DNA of 64,000 nt from Terasakiella magnetica (GTDB lineage: Bacteria > Pseudomonadota > Alphaproteobacteria > Rhodospirillales > Magnetospirillaceae). Shown one piece after another: positions 57,832-64,000 of the stretch. Positions within the stretch are counted from its first letter, which is position 1. Every line of letters starts with the position of its first letter. The stretch lies in NCBI GenBank assembly GCA_902729415.1, contig CACVCF010000046.1, forward strand, positions 36,305-100,304. Direction: 5' to 3'. Both the position numbers and the translations under genes were made by a program. Under the pieces are notes generated by a model. The model did no database searches, had not been told where the DNA came from, and was given only the letters and a program-made list of their open reading frames with translations.

Positions 57832-58908
57832 ATTCCCGCGCATAATGACAAGCAGGGCCTGACCTACCGCGATGCAGGCGTCGATATCGACGCCGGCGAG
57901 GCGCTGGTCGAGGCCATCAAGCCGCTCGCTAAATCCACCGCCCGTACCGGCGGCGCCGCCGGTCTCGGCGGCTTTGGCGCGCTTTTTGACCCCAAGGCCG
58001 CTGGCTTCAAGGACCCGATCCTGGTCGCCACCACCGACGGTGTCGGCACCAAGCTGAAGGTCGCCATCGAGGCGGGAAAGCACGACACCGTGGGCATCGA
58101 TCTTGTCGCCATGTGCGTCAACGATCTGGTGGTTCAGGGCGCCGAGCCGCTGTTCTTCCTCGACTACTTCGCCACCGGCAAGCTGGATGTGGCAGCGGGC
58201 AAGGACATCATCTCCGGCATCGCTGAAGGCTGCCGTCAGGCGGGCTGTGCCCTGGTGGGCGGCGAAACCGCTGAAATGCCGGGCATGTACGCCAAGGGCG
58301 ATTACGATCTCGCCGGATTCTCGGTCGGCGCCGCCGAGCGCGGCCAATTGCTGCCCGCCGAGGACGTCAAGACGGGTGACGTGCTGCTGGGCTTGGCCTC
58401 GTCCGGGGTCCATTCCAACGGCTATTCCCTGGTGCGCCGCATCGTCGAGCGCGGCGGCCTGTCCTATGACGGCGAGGCCCCCTTCGCTCCTGGCCGCAAG
58501 CTGGGCGAGGCGCTGCTGGACCCCACCCGTATTTATGTCAAAAGCACCCTGGCAGCCATCCGCGCCGGGACTGTCAAGGCCATGGCCCACATCACCGGCG
58601 GCGGTCTGATCGAGAACGTGCCGCGGGTTCTGCCCGAAGGTGTGGTCGCCGAGATCGACGGTGCGGCCTGGGCCTTGCCACCGGTCTTCAAATGGCTGGC
58701 CAAGGAAGGCGGCGTCGCCGCCCACGAAATGGCCCGTACCTTTAATTGCGGTATCGGCATGGTGGTGGTGGTTGCCGCCGACAAGGCCGCCGAGGCAGAA
58801 CGCCTTCTCACCCAGGGCGGCGAGACGGTGTATCGCATCGGCCATATCCGCACCCGTCAGGGCGATGAGGCACAAAGCCAAGTGCTGAACCAGGAAGACT
58901 GGGCGTAA
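57832..58908 (+). CDS. purM: phosphoribosylformylglycinamidine cyclo-ligase (AIR synthetase)
   Basis: 358 residues if started at ATT 57832. Purine-synthesis enzyme that closes the imidazole ring of AIR. Typical segments: [61 protein letters not shown] and [13 protein letters not shown]. No ATG, GTG or TTG lies in frame near the start. The ATG at 57845 is out of frame by one base. ATT at 57832 has GAGG six bases upstream, the best canonical spacing here. Either a rare ATT start or a one-base deletion after that ATG. Overlaps nothing; purN follows after one base. Confidence 0.92.
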   Translation: MPAHNDKQGLTYRDAGVDIDAGEALVEAIKPLAKSTARTGGAAGLGGFGALFDPKAAGFKDPILVATTDGVGTKLKVAIEAGKHDTVGIDLVAMCVNDLVVQGAEPLFFLDYFATGKLDVAAGKDIISGIAEGCRQAGCALVGGETAEMPGMYAKGDYDLAGFSVGAAERGQLLPAEDVKTGDVLLGLASSGVHSNGYSLVRRIVERGGLSYDGEAPFAPGRKLGEALLDPTRIYVKSTLAAIRAGTVKAMAHITGGGLIENVPRVLPEGVVAEIDGAAWALPPVFKWLAKEGGVAAHEMARTFNCGIGMVVVVAADKAAEAERLLTQGGETVYRIGHIRTRQGDEAQSQVLNQEDWA

Positions 58909-58909
58909 C

Positions 58910-59557
58910 ATGTCGAGAAAGAAGGTCGGCGTTCTGGTTTCCGGTCGGGGCAGCAATCTGCAAGCCTTGCTCGACGCCGCTGCCGACCCGTCGTTTCCCG
59001 CCGAGATCGTCCTGGTCATCTCCAACATCCCCGAGGTTTATGCCCTGGAGCGGGCAGCCAAGGCCGGCGTGCCCACCCTGGTCATTCCCCATAAAGGCTT
59101 TCCGTCGCGTGAGGCCTTCGATGCCGAGATGGACAAGGCGTTGCGGGCCGCCGGGGTCGAGATCGTCTGCCTCGCCGGTTTCATGCGGCTGTTGTCGGCG
59201 GGGTTTGTGGAGTCCTGGCGCAACGCCATGATCAACATTCATCCCTCACTGCTGCCCTCGTTCAAAGGCCTGCACACCCACGAGCGCGCCATCGAGGCCG
59301 GTCTCAAGCTTCATGGCTGCACCGTCCATCTGGTAACCCCCGATCTCGACGACGGCCCCATTCTGGTTCAGGCCGCCGTACCGGTTCTGCCCGGCGATAA
59401 TGCCGATGCCCTGGCGGCCCGCGTATTGGAGCAGGAGCACAAGGCCTATCCCCTGGCACTGCGCCTGCTGGCCGAGGGAAAAGTCAACGTCAGCGGCAAT
59501 TGCGCCCACATGGATGCCGCCGCCCCGGCCGGCGCCCTGGTCAACCCCGCGCCTTAA
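58910..59557 (+). CDS. purN: phosphoribosylglycinamide formyltransferase (formyl-THF dependent)
   Basis: 215 residues. Transfers a formyl group from 10-formyltetrahydrofolate to GAR. Start phrase KKVGVLVSGRGSNLQALLDA, catalytic region INIHPSLLPSFKGLHTHERA (Asn and His) and VTPDLDDGPILVQ (Asp). One base after purM, so coupled. The Ala-rich C-terminal tail is slightly longer than in E. coli. Confidence 0.96.
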   Translation: MSRKKVGVLVSGRGSNLQALLDAAADPSFPAEIVLVISNIPEVYALERAAKAGVPTLVIPHKGFPSREAFDAEMDKALRAAGVEIVCLAGFMRLLSAGFVESWRNAMINIHPSLLPSFKGLHTHERAIEAGLKLHGCTVHLVTPDLDDGPILVQAAVPVLPGDNADALAARVLEQEHKAYPLALRLLAEGKVNVSGNCAHMDAAAPAGALVNPAP

Positions 59558-60529
59558 GTGGTCAGCCCCGCCTCGATCCTGGTCTATGTCGGTCTCGACG
59601 CGGTGGGCGACGGACTGATCAAGCTTCCCTTCATCCGCGCCCTGCGCCAAGCCTTTCCCGCCGCCCGCATCACCTGGATGGCGGGCAAGGGCCACACCGT
59701 CTATGCCGATACCCTGGCGCCGGTGGTTTCGGGCCTGATCGACGAAGTTCTGGACGAGGCCGGCCTCGGCAGCAAGGTGGCCGAGCTGCTGCGCCGCCCC
59801 CTGCCCGACCGCAGCTTTGATCTGATCATCGACACCCAACGCCGCCTGCTCACCACCTTGATTCTGAAGCGTATCCGCCATGGCCGCTTCATCTCGGCCA
59901 GCGGCAACTTCCGCCTATCGGACGCCCGTCCGGGGCCGGGATGGAGCAAGCCACCCGCCATGGTGGCCCAGTTGATGACGCTGGTGGAGTTGGCCAGCGG
60001 TAAACCCGCCGAAGCCTCCGCCCCCCTGCCCCGCCAGCCCGAGACCGAGGCCGAGGCCGAACGCCTGCTGCCTTCCGGTCCGGCGTATGTCGGCCTGGCC
60101 CCCGGCGCGGGCGGCAAATACAAGTGCTGGCCGTTGGAGCGCTTCATCGAGCTGGGCCGACGCATAACCAACCGTGGTGCCGTTCCTGTCATCTTGCTGG
60201 GACCGGCGGAAACCGAGTGGCGCGACGAAATCACCACGGCTCTGCCCCAGGCGTTGTTTCCGCTGCAGCAAATCGCCGGGGTCACCCCCATGCTTACCAT
60301 CGCTCTGGCCCGGCGCATGCGGGCGGCGGTGGCCAATGACAGCGGCACCGGCCATATGCTGGCCGCCGCCGATATCACCCTGATCTCGCTATTCGGGCCG
60401 ACACCACCCGAGAAATTCGCTCCGTCGACCGCTCGGCTGCACCTGCTGCGAGCCCAGGACTTCGGTACCGCCGCCATGGAGGCCATCCCAGTGCAAGCGG
60501 TGGAGGCGGTACTTTCGCCTTTACTTTGA
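59558..60529 (+). CDS. glycosyltransferase family 9 (heptosyltransferase-like)
   Basis: 323 residues from the GTG immediately after the purN stop. GT-B fold with the family phrases VGLDAVGDGLIKLPFIRAL, FDLIIDTQRR, VGLAPGAGGKYKCWPLERF and AAVANDSGTGHMLAAADI, the last being the sugar-nucleotide-binding region of heptosyltransferases. Likely adds a sugar to lipopolysaccharide core; which one cannot be told. Confidence 0.85.
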   Translation: MVSPASILVYVGLDAVGDGLIKLPFIRALRQAFPAARITWMAGKGHTVYADTLAPVVSGLIDEVLDEAGLGSKVAELLRRPLPDRSFDLIIDTQRRLLTTLILKRIRHGRFISASGNFRLSDARPGPGWSKPPAMVAQLMTLVELASGKPAEASAPLPRQPETEAEAERLLPSGPAYVGLAPGAGGKYKCWPLERFIELGRRITNRGAVPVILLGPAETEWRDEITTALPQALFPLQQIAGVTPMLTIALARRMRAAVANDSGTGHMLAAADITLISLFGPTPPEKFAPSTARLHLLRAQDFGTAAMEAIPVQAVEAVLSPLL

Positions 60530-60583
60530 CCCGGCCTGACGGGGCGGCTACCATAGCAGCGCAATCGCAACACGAGCCTGATC

Positions 60584-61108
60584 ATGAACATCAAAGACCA
60601 TATCCGTAGCATTCCCGATTTTCCCAAGCCGGGCATCTTGTTCTATGACATCTCCACCCTGCTGGCCCATCCCGACGCTTGGCAGGTGGCCATGGGCCGC
60701 ATGGCGCGCGAAATCCGCGCCTTCCAGCCCGATATCCTGGCGGGCATCGAGTCGCGCGGCTTTCTGGTGGCGGCCCCCCTGGCGCTGAAGCTGGGCTGCG
60801 GCTTTGTCATGCTGCGCAAGAAGGGAAAGCTGCCGGGTAAGACCATCCGCCACGATTACGCCCTGGAATACGGCACCGACACCATCGAGATCCAGGCCGA
60901 CGCCATCGCCGAAGGTCAACGGGTGGTGGTGCTGGACGATCTGCTCGCCACCGGCGGCACCATGACGGCGGGGATCGAACTACTGCGCAAGCTCGGCGCC
61001 CATGTCACCGGCGCCGCCTCCATCATTGAGCTGTCTTTCCTGCCGGGCCGTCAGCGCCTCAAGGAACTGGACGTTCCCTTTACCAGCCTCGCCTCCTATT
61101 CCGAATAA
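60584..61108 (+). CDS. apt: adenine phosphoribosyltransferase
   Basis: 174 residues. Salvages adenine to AMP with PRPP. N-terminal [37 protein letters not shown] and the PRPP-binding loop [17 protein letters not shown] are diagnostic. Located among purine genes. The next gene begins four bases after its stop. Confidence 0.97.
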   Translation: MNIKDHIRSIPDFPKPGILFYDISTLLAHPDAWQVAMGRMAREIRAFQPDILAGIESRGFLVAAPLALKLGCGFVMLRKKGKLPGKTIRHDYALEYGTDTIEIQADAIAEGQRVVVLDDLLATGGTMTAGIELLRKLGAHVTGAASIIELSFLPGRQRLKELDVPFTSLASYSE

Positions 61109-61112
61109 CTCC

Positions 61113-63125
61113 ATGATTCTCGAGGCGGTGGGGCCGATTATCGGAGCGATTGCGGGGGGGGCCGTCATGCTGGCTGCCTGCGCCTGGAATCGTCACCGCA
61201 GCATCGACCCCGCCATCCACGTCCAACAAAGGATGCTGGAGGCCTTGGCCAACGGCACCGACGGCATCGCGCTCTATGATGCCGCAAACCGGCTGGTAAC
61301 CTGTAACGAACGCTACCGCACCCTGCTTGCGCCCATCTCCGCACAGATCAAGCCAGGCGTCGATTTCGACGTCCTGATGCGCTCCCTGGCTGATGCCGCC
61401 CAGTATGGTGAGGAGTGGTATCGCACCAAGACCGAGAAGGGTGGGCGTGCCGCCAACGGCACCTCCGATGAACAGCTGAACGACGGCCACTGGGTGACCA
61501 TCAGCGCCTATGCCACCGCCGATGGCGGCCAGCTTCGCATCCTGCGCGACGTTACCCGCCGCAAACAGGCGCAGCTTTCCCTCGAAGATACGGTGGGGTG
61601 GCTCAAAGGTGTCATGGATACGGTGGTGGATGGCATCATCACCATCGACGAGAGTGGCAGCATCTTGTCCTTCAATACTGCTGCCCAGCACATTTTCGGC
61701 TACTCCCCGGAAGAGGTGGTCGGCAGCAATATCAACATTTTGATGCCCGAACCCTATCGCAGTGCCCATGGCGGCTTCCTGCTCTCCTCCATCAACGGCG
61801 AACCACATCAAAACATCGGGACCAGCCGTGAGGTCCACGGGCAACACCACAATGGCCGGGTGTTTCCGTTGGAACTGGTGGTCAGCGAGATGCGCCAGCA
61901 CGGCATGGTGACCTTCATCGGCCTGGTGCGCGATATCTCGGCACGCAAGAAAGCCGAGCAGGCGCTGCTGGACAGCGAGCGTCGTTCGCGCGCCCAGGCA
62001 ATGCGGCTTCAGGCCATCATCGACAACATGCCCCAAGGGGTGGCGGTGTTTGGAGAAGATGACGCCCTGATCGCGCTGAACGATTCCGCCACCCGCATGC
62101 TGGGGCTGCCCGATGCCGAGATCACGCCCGGCACCATCGACATCTCGCTGTTCATGGCGCTGCTGGCCGAAAGCCAAAGCGACAGCGCTGATCCGTTGAG
62201 CATCACCTGCGATCTGGCCGAAAGTATCCGCGAGCGCCCGGAAATGGTGTTCGAACACTCAAGCCACAGCGGAGTCATCATGGAGGTGCGCTCATCCTCC
62301 ATGCCCGATGGCGGCCTGATTCTCAGCTTCACCGATATCACCGACCGCAAGCGCACCGAGCAGACCTTGCGCGACGCCAGGGACGAAGCCGAGCGCGGCA
62401 ATCGTGCCAAGGCGACCTTCCTTGCCAATATCAGCCACGAGCTGAGAACTCCGCTGAATGCCATCATCGGTTTTTCCGAAATGATGAAGCACGAGATCTT
62501 CGGACCACTGGAGCCTGTGGGCTACCGCACCTATATCGACGATATCCACGAAAGCGGTCAGCACCTCCTGGAACTGATCAACGATATTCTCGACATGTCC
62601 AAAGCCGAGGCCGGAATGACCGATCTCAGCGAATCGCCGGTGGACGTGACCGACATCATCCGGATCTCGATTCGGCTGCTGGCACGCCGGGCGCAATCGG
62701 CGGGAATCACCCTGGTCGATACGCTGCCACCCGATCTGCCGCCACTTCAGGCCGACGAGCGCCGGATGCGCCAGATCATGCTCAACCTCCTGTCCAACGC
62801 CGTCAAATTCAGCGACGACGGCGGCAGCGTGACTGTCTCGGTCGAGATCGATCAGGCCGGGATGCGGATCATTGTCAGCGATACCGGCATCGGCATGACC
62901 CAAGAGGAACTGGGGCGGGTCATGGAGCCCTTCGTTCAGGCCGATACCCGCCTGTCGCGCAAATATGAGGGCAGCGGCCTCGGCCTGCCCCTGACCAAGG
63001 CCCTGGTAACGGCCCACGGCGGCACTCTCACCCTGGAAAGCGCCCCTGGTCTCGGCACCACCGCCACCGTCAGCTTTCCACCCGGACGCGTCCTCTCCTC
63101 CGACATGGCGGTGAGCGAGGCCTGA
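61113..63125 (+). CDS. PAS-domain sensor histidine kinase
   Basis: 670 residues from the ATG at 61113. An N-terminal membrane segment (about 5-25), then three PAS domains (about 40-150, 165-285 with a FixL-like ILSFNTAAQHIFGYSPEEV, and 305-420), HisKA with NISHELRTPLNAIIGFSEMM (His about 447) and HATPase_c with NLLSNAVKFSDDGG, DTGIGMTQEE and GSGLGLPLTKALV. The second PAS has the phrase NILMPEPYRSAHGGF seen in FixL, where His binds heme, so oxygen or redox sensing is possible. No adjacent response regulator. Confidence 0.9.
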   Translation: MILEAVGPIIGAIAGGAVMLAACAWNRHRSIDPAIHVQQRMLEALANGTDGIALYDAANRLVTCNERYRTLLAPISAQIKPGVDFDVLMRSLADAAQYGEEWYRTKTEKGGRAANGTSDEQLNDGHWVTISAYATADGGQLRILRDVTRRKQAQLSLEDTVGWLKGVMDTVVDGIITIDESGSILSFNTAAQHIFGYSPEEVVGSNINILMPEPYRSAHGGFLLSSINGEPHQNIGTSREVHGQHHNGRVFPLELVVSEMRQHGMVTFIGLVRDISARKKAEQALLDSERRSRAQAMRLQAIIDNMPQGVAVFGEDDALIALNDSATRMLGLPDAEITPGTIDISLFMALLAESQSDSADPLSITCDLAESIRERPEMVFEHSSHSGVIMEVRSSSMPDGGLILSFTDITDRKRTEQTLRDARDEAERGNRAKATFLANISHELRTPLNAIIGFSEMMKHEIFGPLEPVGYRTYIDDIHESGQHLLELINDILDMSKAEAGMTDLSESPVDVTDIIRISIRLLARRAQSAGITLVDTLPPDLPPLQADERRMRQIMLNLLSNAVKFSDDGGSVTVSVEIDQAGMRIIVSDTGIGMTQEELGRVMEPFVQADTRLSRKYEGSGLGLPLTKALVTAHGGTLTLESAPGLGTTATVSFPPGRVLSSDMAVSEA

Positions 63126-63282
63126 TCCCGGCAGCTCTTGCCCAGCCCTCGGCCTGGGCGGCAGTTCTTGTTGGTGACGGCACACGCCATATTAAGCAAT
63201 ATCAATGAGTTGATACGATACCGAGTTGGCCCGGCGCTTGCACCGCTTCCGGCAGCAAGAATCGGAACCCACGGAGTGTCCC

Positions 63283-63855
63283 ATGGTTCAAACCGCCGCA
63301 GGCTTGGGAGCCTCATTCGATCCCGCCCGTCAGGACTGGCTGCAACGCTTAGGCTCCATCGGCGCCACCACCCCATCCAGCGCAGCCGCACCAGCGGACA
63401 AGAGCGAGGCCTTCACTCTTCCGGTCTCGGAAGTGGCCGAAAGCGCATCTGTCGGCCGTCAACCGGGCCTGGGCGGCAAGCTCGACCAGTTCGCCTCGGT
63501 ACTGAAATCAGTACTGCTGCAATTGCAGTCGGTAACCACGGACAAGACCACCGCCAAGACAGAGCTTGGCAGTGTTCAAAGCCAGAATTCCACCGACTTC
63601 GACTTTACCCTTGATGATTTTGACGATGCCGCTGAAACGGTCTTTCAACAGCCCCAGCAGAAAACGGCGGATCAATCGGCCCAGGCGTCGTCGGGCGCCG
63701 ACCTGTCGGCTTTGCGCCTCCATCAGCCGCCGGAGGGAATTCAGTCCCCCGTCACTCCGGCTACTCTGACCGCCAAGCTGATGCGGGCAATCCAATCCTA
63801 TGCCTCGGGCAACATGGTCACCCGAACGGACTCAACCCAATCGCTCAATGTCTAG
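63283..63855 (+). CDS. hypothetical protein
   Basis: 190 residues from the ATG at 63283 (ACGGAG upstream). No signal peptide, membrane segment or known motif. Polar, rich in Ser, Gln, Thr and Asp, with an acidic FDFTLDDFDDAAETVFQ and a basic C-terminal part (TLTAKLMRAIQSYASGNM). Probably intrinsically disordered. Independent gene after a 157-base gap that shows nothing recognisable. Confidence 0.55.
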   Translation: MVQTAAGLGASFDPARQDWLQRLGSIGATTPSSAAAPADKSEAFTLPVSEVAESASVGRQPGLGGKLDQFASVLKSVLLQLQSVTTDKTTAKTELGSVQSQNSTDFDFTLDDFDDAAETVFQQPQQKTADQSAQASSGADLSALRLHQPPEGIQSPVTPATLTAKLMRAIQSYASGNMVTRTDSTQSLNV

Positions 63856-63870
63856 AACCGGCGCGCTTTT

Positions 63871-63902
63871 AAAAAAATGGGGGCGGCAGTGATGCCGCCC
63901 CC
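63871..63902 (-). terminator. Rho-independent terminator of etfA
   Basis: On the minus strand a perfect 10-bp stem GGGGGCGGCA / TGCCGCCCCC (4-base loop) is followed by a T-run (complement of 63871-63877). It lies 15 bases after the etfA stop. Confidence 0.92.
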
Positions 63903-63917
63903 ACGCAGTTTGCGACC

Positions 63918-64000
63918 TCAGGGAGACTGGAGGGCCGCAGAAAGCTCGGGCAAAGCCTTGAAGAGATCGGCCACCAGACCGTAATCGGCCACCTGGAAGA
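63918..64000 (-). CDS. etfA: electron transfer flavoprotein alpha subunit, C-terminal fragment (5' part outside window)
   Basis: Only 27 codons are inside the window. They read FQVADYGLVADLFKALPEL and then end SAALQSP, which is the conserved C terminus of the ETF alpha subunit, next to its FAD site. ETF passes electrons from acyl-CoA dehydrogenases to the quinone pool. A strong terminator follows the stop. Confidence 0.8.
   Translation of the reverse strand, partial: FQVADYGLVADLFKALPELSAALQSP

Overview
The window is high-GC (mid-60s percent by eye), densely coded DNA from an alphaproteobacterium of the Rhodospirillales. The best fit is a Magnetospirillum-type organism. This is inferred from the combination of an oxygen-sensitive ATP-dependent benzoyl-CoA reductase operon, a Rhodospirillum rubrum-like form II RuBisCO with phosphoribulokinase, a DsrE/TusA/sulfide:quinone-reductase-like sulfur operon and many multi-domain sensor kinases. 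No magnetosome genes, rRNA, tRNA, CRISPR array, insertion sequence or prophage were seen.

Layout. 1-6.4 kb: end of the anaerobic benzoyl-CoA operon (oah partial, dch, bcrC-B-A-D, ferredoxin), closed by a strong terminator. 6.4-11.8 kb, minus strand: tpiA, secG, pyrG, kdsA, eno, with a hairpin-rich intergenic repeat between secG and tpiA. 11.9-14.4 kb, minus strand: dsrE, tusA, sqr-like gene, DUF1641. 14.6-18.8 kb, plus strand: ppiD-like gene, trpE, PadR-like regulator. 18.9-19.1 kb: a heavy-metal-binding chaperone.

19.1-39.2 kb is the unusual part. It holds two exported WD40/caspase-fold proteins, a lipoprotein, a CHASE2-adenylate cyclase, several exported proteins of unknown function, small exported proteins with an Asn/Gln/Gly-rich curlin-like repeat, a LuxR-type response regulator facing a hybrid histidine kinase, an OmpA-domain protein, a lipoprotein that combines a CsgG-like region with a peptidoglycan-binding and a DUF4384 domain, and an exported HExxH protein. 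Four of the small exported proteins end in a Cys followed by one last residue. I read this as a candidate uncharacterised secretion and surface-fibre (amyloid-like) system with its own envelope and signalling parts. That reading is an inference and needs structure and homology searches.

39.3-48.4 kb: an alpha/beta hydrolase, phosphoribulokinase and form II RuBisCO, dCMP deaminase, hemN, a nucleotidyltransferase/HEPN pair whose HEPN gene carries a frameshift, and glyQ-glyS. 48.4-54.9 kb: ppdK, a CheY-like regulator, a STAS protein and a Cache/PAS histidine kinase. 54.9-57.8 kb, minus strand: DUF2066 gene, AI-2E/PerM-family transporter, hda-like gene. 57.8-63.1 kb, plus strand: purM (no standard in-frame start codon; ATT with a well-placed ribosome binding site is the best candidate), purN, a family 9 glycosyltransferase, apt and a PAS histidine kinase. 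63.3-64 kb: an orphan protein and the 3' end of etfA on the minus strand.

The metabolic genes suit a facultatively anaerobic chemolithoheterotroph: aromatic acids are degraded without oxygen, reduced sulfur may feed electrons to quinone, and CO2 can be fixed by the Calvin cycle.
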